A stretch of DNA of 23,269 bases, from positions 1 to 23,269 of the forward strand of contig CAYVPW010000022.1 in NCBI GenBank assembly GCA_964453915.1, read 5' to 3'. Made by a program: the position numbers and the translations under genes. Shown in pieces: positions 15,018 to 21,894 of this stretch. The number at the start of each line of letters is the position of its first letter. The stretch's first letter is position 1. The stretch comes from UBA1259 sp964453915 (lineage in GTDB: Bacteria; Bacillota; Clostridia; Christensenellales; Borkfalkiaceae). The notes below the pieces were generated by a model, which searched no databases, was not told the origin of the DNA, and was given only the letters and a program-made list of their open reading frames with translations.

Positions 15018-15046
15018 ATTTTACTTTAATTCACGATAAAAGTCAA
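15018..15046 (-). promoter_or_regulatory. Sigma-A promoter of the ruv operon, placed for a leaderless mRNA
   Basis: TTGACT (15046-15041), 17 bases, TAAAAT (15023-15018), then six bases (TACAAT) and the ruvC ATG. With the usual spacing the first transcribed base is the A of the start codon. Confidence 0.75.
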
Positions 15047-15107
15047 TAAATATCCGTTGACAAGTGTAATATGCAATTTATAAAAGGCAAAAAAACTTAT
15101 GCAACCA

Positions 15108-15140
15108 AAAAAAGCGCCGCCTGTTTGCAAACGCTTTTTT
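15108..15140. terminator. Terminator after the HtrA-like protease gene
   Basis: AAAAAAGCG (15108-15116) / CGCTTTTTT (15132-15140), with an inner GTTTGCAAAC palindrome. The minus strand continues with a T-run, ending the 15158 gene before the ruv promoter. Confidence 0.75.
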
Positions 15141-15157
15141 ATGTTTTTCTTTTTTTG

Positions 15158-16534
15158 TTAAGCCGCTTTTTTTACGTTATCGTAATTGCCCGTATTGCAA
15201 AAATAATACTGAGAGAGCGACACGGCTATTTCTTTATCGCTTACTCTCCCGCCAACCGTTCTTTTTACGTATAGCGTAATTGTGTCTACACTTTTTGCGC
15301 TTCTTATCAATCTACTTAAATCGGTAGTACTAGTTAGCGATTCTTTAATTCCTATACTTGCAACTTCCGCATGCGTAATAACGTCGTTGCTTCTTACGCC
15401 CGCTTTATAAGCCGCACCGCCTTCCGTTACGGAAACAACCGACACTTGCCCGTTAGAAACAGTCGTTGTCATTCCTATTTTTTCTTTTCTACCGGAAATG
15501 TAGCCGTAGTTGGTTTGATTATACGTTCCCATAAGTTGTTTTGCAACATTCAAAAAGCCTTTATCTTCCGAAGGGGTATCTGAAATCTTATACGGAATTG
15601 CAAAATTTATGCCCTTGCTGGTACTGTTTCCGTTTGCATCTGTAATAGATTCTCCGGAATTAGTCACGCCGATAAGTTCTCCGTACATATTAAACAAACC
15701 ACCGCCGGAATTTCCCGGATATATATCCGCACTTATTCCCCAAAGCGTCATTAGACCGATATTTTCCACAGAACTAACGTAGTTGGTTTTGCTTATTAAC
15801 CCGTCCGTAATCCAGTTTGCATGCGTACCTTCCGCATTGCCTATGGCTATTACCTTTTCTCCCTTGTTTACGGAATTTGTTTCGTCTATAATCTTTGCCT
15901 TTACTATGTTTGCGGCAATAGTATCGTCTTCAACAAAAAGCCTTAATACAGCCACGTCCGATTCTAAATCTCCGCCAACTAAAGAAACGGCAAGGCTTCT
16001 ATCCACGCTTCCGCCGATTTTTCCGGAAAAAGCATAAGAAGAATCGTAATTTTGCTCGTCATATTGTCTAAACTCGGCATCTGGCACGTAAACCTTTATA
16101 TCCTTTCCTTCGCACCCGTCTATAACGTGGTGACAGGTTAAAATATAAAATATATTGGCTTCGTTATCACCGTAATCAATACCGTCGTCTATATCTATTA
16201 TAGTTCCGCTTCCTGTAATTATTCTGTTATCCGAAAGGATAACGTTTATAGCAACGGAAGCCCTGTAAATATTAGTATTTTTTATTACTTCTTCTACGGA
16301 AGAATAAGGTTTGTCGTCCCTTGAATTTTTGGTATAAGATATTCCCTTAGATAAATCCAAAGAATCTTTTAACTCCACGTTAACCGAAAAACCGGAACTA
16401 GGTTCGCTGCTAGACGGCGTTTCCGTTCCGCCGGAATTGCCCCCGTTGTCAACGATAAAATCACACCCCACCGCCGACAATGCTACCAAAAGCAACAGTG
16501 CAAACGTAGTTATGAATTTTAATGCTCTCTTCAT
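15158..16534 (-). CDS. HtrA/DegP-type trypsin-like serine protease with PDZ domain, lipoprotein
   Basis: A 458-residue extracytoplasmic protease. The N-terminus KRALKFITTFALLLLVALSAVGC is a signal peptide ending in a lipobox-like AVGC, so Cys24 is probably lipidated. A Ser/Gly-rich linker follows (about 30-50). The S1C protease domain spans about 80-335, with the triad H136 (TCHHVIDG), D193 (ESDVAVLRL) and S276 (YPGNSGGGLFN), all intact. One PDZ domain spans about 345-425 (EGGAAYKAGVRSNDVITH). HtrA proteases remove damaged exported proteins. Most Gram-positive HtrA proteins use an N-terminal membrane helix, so a lipid anchor is somewhat unusual. AAGGAG lies upstream of the ATG. It is a single-gene unit between terminators. 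Confidence 0.9.
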   Translation of the reverse strand: MKRALKFITTFALLLLVALSAVGCDFIVDNGGNSGGTETPSSSEPSSGFSVNVELKDSLDLSKGISYTKNSRDDKPYSSVEEVIKNTNIYRASVAINVILSDNRIITGSGTIIDIDDGIDYGDNEANIFYILTCHHVIDGCEGKDIKVYVPDAEFRQYDEQNYDSSYAFSGKIGGSVDRSLAVSLVGGDLESDVAVLRLFVEDDTIAANIVKAKIIDETNSVNKGEKVIAIGNAEGTHANWITDGLISKTNYVSSVENIGLMTLWGISADIYPGNSGGGLFNMYGELIGVTNSGESITDANGNSTSKGINFAIPYKISDTPSEDKGFLNVAKQLMGTYNQTNYGYISGRKEKIGMTTTVSNGQVSVVSVTEGGAAYKAGVRSNDVITHAEVASIGIKESLTSTTDLSRLIRSAKSVDTITLYVKRTVGGRVSDKEIAVSLSQYYFCNTGNYDNVKKAA

Positions 16535-16574
16535 TTCTTTCTCCTTATACGCTTAACCAAACGGCAAACTCTCT

Positions 16575-16580
16575 ATTATA
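16575..16580 (-). promoter_or_regulatory. Likely -10 box of the protease gene
   Basis: TATAAT on the minus strand at 16580-16575, about 40 bases before the start codon, with only poor -35 candidates upstream. A second TATAAT on the same strand lies at 16763-16758 and would give a leader of about 215 bases. Confidence 0.45.
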
Positions 16581-16829
16581 GTATGCGCCTTTAACCTCTA
16601 AACAACCCTATACAGAGCCTGTCTCCAAATTTTAACAACAATTAACGCGCTTTTTTGCTACGCTTTTATAAATTTGTTGTACTTTTATAAAGCAAGGCAC
16701 CGCTGTTTAAGGCAATACTTCTTTTACATAATTGCAAAATCGCTTACGTTTATTTGTATTATAACACATAAAATTATATATTTTTCAATTTTTTTATATT
16801 TTTTTTGCATTTAGCTAAAAAATACGAAA

Positions 16830-16856
16830 AGCCGATGCACAAAACCTGCGTCGGCT
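16830..16856. terminator. Terminator-like hairpin in the noncoding stretch
   Basis: AGCCGATGCA (16830-16839) / TGCGTCGGCT (16847-16856) with one G-U pair. Plus-strand exit reads CTTCTTTTTT; the minus-strand exit is also T-rich. Confidence 0.65.
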
Positions 16857-16866
16857 CTTCTTTTTT

Positions 16867-16919
16867 GATAATACGAGGGAAATTACCGCCGTATTATCCA
16901 TATAAAAACGGCGGTAATT
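16867..16919. repeat. Overlapping, mutually exclusive inverted repeats
   Basis: GATAATACG (16867-16875) pairs with CGTATTATC (16890-16898). AATTACCGCCGT (16881-16892) pairs perfectly with ACGGCGGTAATT (16908-16919). The two stems share bases 16890-16892, so full versions cannot form together. The second stem is followed by five T residues on the plus strand. Confidence 0.7.
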
Positions 16920-16960
16920 TTTCTAGTAAATTCCGTGTGATAATTTTCATTAAAAAAGAA

Positions 16961-17004
16961 AATACCTTACCACCGATAATATAAGTATCTTCAAGTAAGG
17001 TATT
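16961..17004 (-). terminator. Terminator of the YebC-family gene
   Basis: AATACCTTAC (16961-16970) / GTAAGGTATT (16995-17004), a perfect 10-bp stem followed on the minus strand by TTCTTTTTT, 25 bases past the stop codon. Confidence 0.8.
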
Positions 17005-17028
17005 TTTATTCAAAAAATATAAAATAAA

Positions 17029-17769
17029 TTATTCCTCTTCGTCTTCCTCGGGCAAATCAACGTTGTGATAAACGTCTTGCACGTCGTCCAACTCTTCTAA
17101 AGCATCTACAAGTTTTTTGAACTTTGCAAGTTCTTCGCCTTCTAAGGTGATTTTGTTTTGAGGAAGCATTGTCACTTCAGCTTCAAAAAAGTTTAAACCC
17201 TTATCTTCCAAATATTTTCTTACGGAAGAAAAACTTGCGGGAGCGGTATGAACAACGAAAGCATCGTCTTCTGCAATAAAATCGTCCGCACCGGCGTCCA
17301 AAGCAAATTCCATAACTTCGTCTTCGGATAATTCGGGGGTTCTTTCAATCACCAACACACCTACCGTGTTAAAAGTAAAAGACACGCAGCCGGCGTTTCC
17401 TAAAGAACCACCGTGTTTTCTCATTGCGGTTCTAACGAAATCCACCGTACGGTTTTTATTGTCCGTAAGAGTTTTAATAATCACGGCACTGCCGGAAGGT
17501 CCGTACCCTTCGTAGGTCAATTCTTCGTAATTAGCGCCCGATAACTCGCCCGAAGCCTTTGCGATACATCTTTTAATATTGTCGTTAGGCATATTTACGG
17601 ACTTTGCCTTTGCAATAGCATCGGCAAGTTTACTGTTTGTAGTGGGATCGGGGTTGTTTTTTGCCGCTACGGCAATTTCTCTACCAACCTTTGTAAAAAT
17701 TCTACCCTTTATAGCGTCGGTTTTTGCTTTTTTTACAGCGATGTTCGCTGCATGGCTATGTCCTGACAT
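17029..17769 (-). CDS. YebC/PmpR family protein
   Basis: A 246-residue cytoplasmic protein of the YebC/PmpR (TACO1) family. Members have been described as transcription regulators and, more recently, as factors that help ribosomes through difficult stretches. The start MSGHSHAANIAVKKAKTDA corresponds to the family's MSGHSKWANI-KHKKA signature with several changes. NMPNDNIKRCIAKASGE, YEGYGPSGSAVIIKTLTDNKNRT and RKHGGSLGNAGCVSFTF are typical. The length is normal and the C-terminus is acidic. AAGGAG lies 8 bases before the ATG. It follows the methyltransferase gene by 17 bases and ends at a terminator. Confidence 0.94.
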   Translation of the reverse strand: MSGHSHAANIAVKKAKTDAIKGRIFTKVGREIAVAAKNNPDPTTNSKLADAIAKAKSVNMPNDNIKRCIAKASGELSGANYEELTYEGYGPSGSAVIIKTLTDNKNRTVDFVRTAMRKHGGSLGNAGCVSFTFNTVGVLVIERTPELSEDEVMEFALDAGADDFIAEDDAFVVHTAPASFSSVRKYLEDKGLNFFEAEVTMLPQNKITLEGEELAKFKKLVDALEELDDVQDVYHNVDLPEEDEEE

Positions 17770-17786
17770 ATTATATACTCCTTATC

Positions 17787-18524
17787 TTATTCGTGATTTA
17801 TTAAATGATACATTATAATGCCTGCGGAAACGGAAGCGTTTAAGCTTTCTACATCGTTTTGCATAGGAATACTCACGAAAAGGCTTGCTTTAGAACGAAC
17901 CTTTTCCGATACTCCGTTTCCTTCGTTGCCTATTACAAGACAAAAATCCTCTTTTACAGCAAAAGAAAATAAGTTTTCCCCCTTCATATCGGCAACTAAA
18001 AGCGGCTTGTCTATGACTTTTAAAATTTCGTCCCTATTTCCGCATTTTACTTCTACACGAAAAATACCGCTCATACTCGCCCTAACTGCTTTTGGGGAAT
18101 ACGGGTCCGCGCAATCTTCCGTAATATAAACCGTTTTATAGCCCGCTGCAGCGGCGGTTCTTATAATTGCCCCCACGTTAGACGGGTCCGAAACACCGTC
18201 CAATAAAACGGCGTTTTTGCTAAAAGAGCATAGGTTGTTTTTAGGCTTTTCTATCACCGCAATAATGCCTTGCGGGGATTTTTCGGAACTTACGGATTTA
18301 AAAACGTCTTCACTTAAAAGTTCTTTTCTTTGACAATCAAATTGCCCTAAAAGCGAAAAACCTTTTTCCGTTCCGAGAAGAGCCGATACTTTTTGCCCCG
18401 TTAAAAACGCTTCTTTTACGGGCTTTACGCCTTCCGCCAAGTACAAGCCCAAAGCATCTCTATTTTTTTTATCCGCCAAAGACCTGATTTTTTTTACGAA
18501 TTCGTTTTGTTTGGAAACTATCAT
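17787..18524 (-). CDS. TrmH/SpoU family RNA 2'-O-methyltransferase
   Basis: A 245-residue SPOUT methyltransferase using S-adenosylmethionine. The N-terminal substrate-binding domain (about 1-95) resembles the SpoU substrate-binding fold. The catalytic domain carries the three SPOUT motifs: LLDGVSDPSNVGAIIRTA (motif 1), LVIGNEGNGVS (motif 2) and SIPMQNDVESLNASVSAGI (motif 3), which form the trefoil knot. Whether it modifies 23S rRNA or a tRNA cannot be told from sequence. It follows rplT beyond a hairpin with a poor T-run, so it is probably fed by read-through from the infC operon. The binding site before the ATG is weak. Confidence 0.93.
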   Translation of the reverse strand: MIVSKQNEFVKKIRSLADKKNRDALGLYLAEGVKPVKEAFLTGQKVSALLGTEKGFSLLGQFDCQRKELLSEDVFKSVSSEKSPQGIIAVIEKPKNNLCSFSKNAVLLDGVSDPSNVGAIIRTAAAAGYKTVYITEDCADPYSPKAVRASMSGIFRVEVKCGNRDEILKVIDKPLLVADMKGENLFSFAVKEDFCLVIGNEGNGVSEKVRSKASLFVSIPMQNDVESLNASVSAGIIMYHLINHE

Positions 18525-18537
18525 TTAATACTCAAAT

Positions 18538-18564
18538 AAAGCCTACGCAAATTAGGTAGGCTTT
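18538..18564 (-). terminator. Weak terminator or read-through hairpin after rplT
   Basis: AAAGCCTAC / GTAGGCTTT, a perfect 9-bp stem with a 9-base loop. On the minus strand it exits into TTTATTTG, a poor T-run, so partial read-through into the methyltransferase gene is likely. Confidence 0.6.
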
Positions 18565-18572
18565 ACGTTTTA

Positions 18573-18926
18573 TTATTTTAAGTTTGCTTTTGCGGTTTCA
18601 ACTAGCGCAGCGAAAGCCTTTTCGTCCGATACGGCGATTTCTGCCAAAACCTTTCTGTTTAAAGCAACTTCCGCATTCTTTAAGCCGAACATAAACTTGC
18701 TGTAAGAAATACCGTTCATACGGCAAGCAGCGTTAATTCTTGCAATCCACAAAGAACGGAAATCACGCTTTTTAGCCTTTCTGCCGATATAAGCATACTT
18801 TTGAGCCTTCATAACGGCTTCTCTTGCAACTCTGTATCTCTTGCTTCTTCCGCCGAAATAGCCCTTAGCAAGTTTTAATATTTTTCTACGCTTTTTAACA
18901 GCGTTTACACCTCTTTTAATACGCAT
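18573..18926 (-). CDS. rplT: 50S ribosomal protein L20
   Basis: A 117-residue, strongly basic 23S rRNA-binding protein of the large subunit. The sequence runs MRIKRGVNAVKKRRKILKLA, GYFGGRSKRYRVAREAVMKA, and RKAKKRDFRSLWIARINAACR with GISYSKFM, all standard L20 features. AAAGGAG precedes the ATG. It is the third gene of the infC-rpmI-rplT operon. In Bacillota, L20 represses this operon by binding the leader and promoting early termination; the hairpin at 19738-19772 fits that. Confidence 0.99.
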   Translation of the reverse strand: MRIKRGVNAVKKRRKILKLAKGYFGGRSKRYRVAREAVMKAQKYAYIGRKAKKRDFRSLWIARINAACRMNGISYSKFMFGLKNAEVALNRKVLAEIAVSDEKAFAALVETAKANLK

Positions 18927-18946
18927 AATACTTTTCTCCTTTCCGC

Positions 18947-19144
18947 TTATTTATTGTAAATGAGCGTCTTTACGGTCTTTGCTTGAGTTGCATCGACGTA
19001 TGCACCGCCGCACAAATTATTCTTTCTCTTCCTGTCTTTTTTAGTTAAGATGTGGTTCTTTCCGGAACACGCTCTTTTAATCTTGCCCGTTGCGGTCACT
19101 TTGAAACGCTTTTTTGCCGCACTTTTGGTCTTCATTTTAGGCAT
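18947..19144 (-). CDS. rpmI: 50S ribosomal protein L35
   Basis: A 65-residue, highly basic protein of the large ribosomal subunit. It has the conserved start PKMKTKSAAKKRFKVTATGKIKR followed by a HILTKKDRKRKN-x-L element. The length is exactly typical. GGAGGG lies 7 bases upstream of the ATG. It sits between infC and rplT in the universal order, 20 bases before the L20 start. Confidence 0.99.
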   Translation of the reverse strand: MPKMKTKSAAKKRFKVTATGKIKRACSGKNHILTKKDRKRKNNLCGGAYVDATQAKTVKTLIYNK

Positions 19145-19167
19145 ATCTTTACCCTCCGTTTGTTTTT

Positions 19168-19689
19168 TTATTTAACTACCGCTTTTACGGGAGCAAGCAT
19201 CATCCAAATGTTTCTTCCTTCCATAAGCGGTTGCTTTTCCATATTGCCGAAGTCTTTTACCATTTCGTAAAAGCGCTTCATAACGTCCATACTCAAACTT
19301 GAATGTGCCATCTGACGACCTTTCATTCGTATAGAAACCTTAACTTTGTTGCCTTGAGACAAAAACTTTTGAGTTTGTTTTGCCTTTACGTTAAGGTCAC
19401 CCACGTCTATCGTCATAGAAAGCCAAACTTCTTTGATTTCGACTACCTTTTGGTTCTTTTTCGCTTCTTTGCTCTTTTTTGTAAGTTCAAACATATATTT
19501 ACCGTAGTCCATAATCTTACAAACGGGCGGAGTAGCGTTGGGAGAGATTTTTACAAGGTCTAAACCCTTATCAAAGGCTGTTTCAAGCGCTTGTCTAGAA
19601 GACATTATGCCAAGTTGTTCACCTGTTTCGCCTATAAGCCTTATCTCTCTATCCCTTATTTCTTCGTTGATTTGATGTTCCCTTTTAAT
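19168..19689 (-). CDS. infC: Translation initiation factor IF-3 (AUU start)
   Basis: A 173-residue factor that binds the 30S subunit and checks start-codon pairing. The N-domain begins EHQINEEIRDREIRLIGETG; linker and C-domain follow with PVCKIMDYGKYMFE, EVWLSMTIDVGDL and GNKVKVSIRMKGRQMAH. The frame is open upstream to 19785, but that part covers the attenuator and does not resemble IF-3. The start chosen is ATT at 19689: GAGGT lies 8 bases upstream and the resulting length and N-terminus are normal. AUU is the well-known IF-3 start codon through which the protein restrains its own synthesis. An in-frame ATG at 19722 lacks a binding site. Confidence 0.93.
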   Translation of the reverse strand: MKREHQINEEIRDREIRLIGETGEQLGIMSSRQALETAFDKGLDLVKISPNATPPVCKIMDYGKYMFELTKKSKEAKKNQKVVEIKEVWLSMTIDVGDLNVKAKQTQKFLSQGNKVKVSIRMKGRQMAHSSLSMDVMKRFYEMVKDFGNMEKQPLMEGRNIWMMLAPVKAVVK

Positions 19690-19855
19690 AGTTTTGTACC
19701 TCTTTGTTAGATTTTTTAGCATTTTGCTAAAAGAGTTAAAAAAACGGGTCGCTTCCAAAAGAAAACAACCCGAAAATACCCGCAAAACAATTGCATTTAA
19801 GTATCGAGCCGATTAGCCTTTAGCCTCGGCGAGAAGGTTCTCTTCTTCTTTAAGC
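19690..19855 (-). promoter_or_regulatory. infC leader with attenuator (L20-leader-like)
   Basis: About 166 bases of leader. At 19772-19745 CGGGTTG / CGACCCG form a stem with an inner TTTTC/GGAAG extension and TTTT loop, followed by seven T residues (19744-19738): an intrinsic terminator 49 bases before the AUU. Upstream pairings include GAGAA/TTCTC and GCCGA/TCGGC. Position and layout match the L20-sensing leader of Bacillota infC operons; I cannot align the L20-binding site by eye. Confidence 0.75.
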
Positions 19856-19861
19856 CTTTAT

Positions 19862-19890
19862 ATAATACTCTCACCGAAAGAAAAAGTCAA
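19862..19890 (-). promoter_or_regulatory. Sigma-A promoter of infC-rpmI-rplT
   Basis: TTGACT (19890-19885), 17 bases, TATTAT (19867-19862) on the minus strand, with the start near 19855. Confidence 0.8.
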
Positions 19891-19929
19891 CCTTTTTATA
19901 CTGTTTTTATAAAAAGTTTTTAAAAAATC

Positions 19930-19956
19930 AAAGGTCCTCTAAACCAGAGAACCTTT
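19930..19956 (-). terminator. Terminator of the DUF1508 gene
   Basis: AAAGGTTCTCT / AGAGGACCTTT on the minus strand (19956-19946 / 19940-19930), one G-U pair, loop GGTTT, exit GATTTTTT. The plus strand also carries a long T-run beyond 19960. Confidence 0.85.
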
Positions 19957-19993
19957 AACTTGTTTTTATTTTTTTTATTTTATACTTTTATTG

Positions 19994-21607
19994 TTAGTCT
20001 TTAACGATTATTGCCGTTGCAGCAAAACGACGAACAGATTCTAAAGCGTTTGTGCAATTTTCTAAAGAATCGTATGCTTCACCCATACAAACTACGGATT
20101 TTTGATTGTTGCGGAGTTTGTAATAGAACCTGCCGAATTTATCTCTGTCTATAACGAACAAGCCCGCTTTAGAATACTTTTTAACCGAATCTATAGAAGC
20201 AAACGCACCTTTTTTAGATGCAACCGCTTCCGTAGAAAGCATAAGTTGACCGTTAGAAGCATAAAGTTTAGCGCAGAATTTTCCGTCCTCCGTAGTTTCG
20301 ATTCTCCACTTTCCTTCTAATCCTTTTTTTATTTCGTACTTGGGATTCTTAACGGGCACGTAATCTACGTATTTATCACCTTCTACCAACTCGTCTTGGA
20401 TAATCGCTTCGCCTGCAATACGTTTTACGGATTCAACGGACTTTAAGCATTGGTCTTTAGTCTTATAAATTTCGCCTGCACAAAGGAATCTGTTTTGTGC
20501 GTTTTTAAGTTTATAGTAATATTCTTTGCTCTTATCTTGGTAGATAATAAATTCGCCCGTTTCGATAGCCTTTATTATAGTTACAATGCCCGCTTTTGCG
20601 CCTTCTTCCGTCGTATATATTTCACTGGATAACATAACTTCGCCGTTAGAAGCGGAAAGTTTTGCAATATACTCGTCTTCACTCTTTATTTCCACAACCC
20701 ACTTACCAACGAATTTTTTTCTTTCTTCTACGGGTTTTCTTCTTACTATGGGTTTAAGGTCCTTGCAAAGTTCTTCTATCAGTTTAATAGCGTTCTTTAA
20801 TCCCCTTTCGCTTTTAACTTTTACGGTAAAGGGAACTTCTTCGTATGCTTTTATATCCTTATAATCTCTTTGGAAATAAACTTTTTCGTTAAAATCGTTA
20901 ACGTTTAACGCCAAGTGAAGTTTCAACGTTTTTCCACGGAGAGATATTTTTGCCTTTAATTCTCTTCCTAAACGGTAAGAAGCACACTTTTGAGAAATTC
21001 TTCCGTGAATTTTTCTGTAAGAGGTAAGCTTTTCGTCTAAAACCTTAAAATAATCTCTCACGCTTTGGTCCGCAGAAGCCAACTTTTCTTCAAACGGAAC
21101 GTGATAAGAAGCAGAACCGCTTTCTCCTTCTTCCACTTCCTTGCTTTCTTCTGCAAGTTCTTCTTCAACAGTTTCTTCCGCTACGTTTTCCGCCTGTTCG
21201 GGTTCTTCTTTCGCTTCTTCTACCGGAACGGATTCAATTTCTTCCGCCACAGCCTGCGCAGGAGCCGCTTCTTCTACGACTTCTTCGGGAATTTCTTGCG
21301 ATTCTTCTTCTGCCCAAATATCCTCGGTGATAATCGGCTCTTCTTTTTGCTTTTTAGATTTCTTTTCTTTTTTTGCTTTTTCTTCTTTAACCTCGACCGT
21401 CTTTACCTTAGACATATCGATTTTTGCGTGTTGATACACTCTTTCTTTATTTAGTTCGGCTTCTCTCTTTGCTCTTCTTTCCCCGCGAACGAACACCACC
21501 GTTGACACGATAATGCACGCAAGGCTTAGCGCAACGATAAGAGAGAGAATTATTATCCCCCCAAAATCATCCCAAAATTCTGCGAATGAAGCAAGTAAAT
21601 TAAACAT
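19994..21607 (-). CDS. Membrane-anchored protein with tandem DUF1508 (YegP-like) units
   Basis: A 537-residue protein I cannot assign to a pathway. Residues 17-40 form one membrane helix, then basic GERRAKREAE suggests the rest is cytoplasmic. Residues 75-165 are Lys- then Glu/Ala-rich and probably disordered. Residues about 180-285 form an unrecognised domain (SYRLGRELKAKISLRGKTLKLHLALN, then a helix LKNAIKLIEELCKDL). Four DUF1508 units follow at about 303-349, 351-397, 434-480 and 483-530, each with an aromatic strand and motifs such as ASNGEVMLSSEIY and ASNGQLMLSTEA. YegP-like proteins usually hold two units and no membrane helix; their role is unknown. AAGGAG lies 9 bases before the ATG. 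It is a single-gene unit. Confidence 0.85.
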   Translation of the reverse strand: MFNLLASFAEFWDDFGGIIILSLIVALSLACIIVSTVVFVRGERRAKREAELNKERVYQHAKIDMSKVKTVEVKEEKAKKEKKSKKQKEEPIITEDIWAEEESQEIPEEVVEEAAPAQAVAEEIESVPVEEAKEEPEQAENVAEETVEEELAEESKEVEEGESGSASYHVPFEEKLASADQSVRDYFKVLDEKLTSYRKIHGRISQKCASYRLGRELKAKISLRGKTLKLHLALNVNDFNEKVYFQRDYKDIKAYEEVPFTVKVKSERGLKNAIKLIEELCKDLKPIVRRKPVEERKKFVGKWVVEIKSEDEYIAKLSASNGEVMLSSEIYTTEEGAKAGIVTIIKAIETGEFIIYQDKSKEYYYKLKNAQNRFLCAGEIYKTKDQCLKSVESVKRIAGEAIIQDELVEGDKYVDYVPVKNPKYEIKKGLEGKWRIETTEDGKFCAKLYASNGQLMLSTEAVASKKGAFASIDSVKKYSKAGLFVIDRDKFGRFYYKLRNNQKSVVCMGEAYDSLENCTNALESVRRFAATAIIVKD

Positions 21608-21649
21608 TGTTTTGTCTCCTTAAAACACATTCTACCTTTATATATGTGT

Positions 21650-21678
21650 ATTTTATCACAATAAATCTCAAATTGCAA
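21650..21678 (-). promoter_or_regulatory. Sigma-A promoter of the DUF1508 gene
   Basis: TTGCAA (21678-21673), 17 bases, TAAAAT (21655-21650) on the minus strand, with the start near 21643 and a leader of about 36 bases. Confidence 0.75.
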
Positions 21679-21866
21679 GGCTTAACTAACGGCAAAATGA
21701 AATTTTTTTACTTTAAATTTGCTATTTTATCAACCGCTAAGCCCCCCCTAAAACGGTGCGCCTAGAAAAACGGCTAATCAACAATCACTCGGTTCTTTCC
21801 ATAATTAAATCTCTACAAAATAAAATTAACCGCAAAACGCTTGATAAAGATTTTATTTTGTTGTAT

Positions 21867-21872
21867 TATAAT
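21867..21872 (+). promoter_or_regulatory. -10 box of aspS
   Basis: TATAAT at 21867-21872. The best -35 candidate, TTGATA at 21841-21846, has a long 20-base spacer, so the -35 is uncertain. The leader would be about 16 bases and holds GGAG (21882-21885). The preceding 21680-21840 holds no gene I can support; it includes a run of seven C. Confidence 0.5.
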
Positions 21873-21894
21873 CGTATATTTGGAGTGTGTAATT

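Larger units (their letters stand above)
16581..17010. other. Noncoding stretch with three hairpin groups and a direct repeat
   Basis: No reading frame here looks like a gene. Contents: direct repeats CTTTTATAAA at 16663-16672 and 16682-16691; a terminator-like hairpin at 16830-16856; nested inverted repeats at 16867-16919; and the terminator of the YebC gene at 16961-17004. I do not recognise a known RNA family. A small RNA or an untranslated leader of the protease gene is possible. Confidence 0.5.

Noticed and set aside
16615..16640. Possible insertion-sequence end (sequence reading GAGCCTGTCTCC)
   Set aside because: No matching inverted end, target duplication or transposase remnant was found nearby.
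19690..19785. N-terminal extension of infC from an ATG at 19785
   Set aside because: It contains the attenuator hairpin and T-run, does not resemble IF-3, and has no ribosome binding site; the AUU at 19689 does.
21065..21454. Phe/Arg-rich and Ser-rich plus-strand open frames
   Set aside because: They are antisense to the Glu/Lys-rich linker of the DUF1508 protein; GAA/AAG codons read backwards give Phe and Ser.
21700..21840. Possible T-box or other leader for aspS
   Set aside because: No T-box core sequence was visible, and the likely start of transcription lies downstream of this stretch.
21841..21894. Hydrophobic N-terminal extension of the AspRS gene
   Set aside because: It includes the TATAAT box and the GGAG site; cytoplasmic synthetases do not carry a membrane segment.
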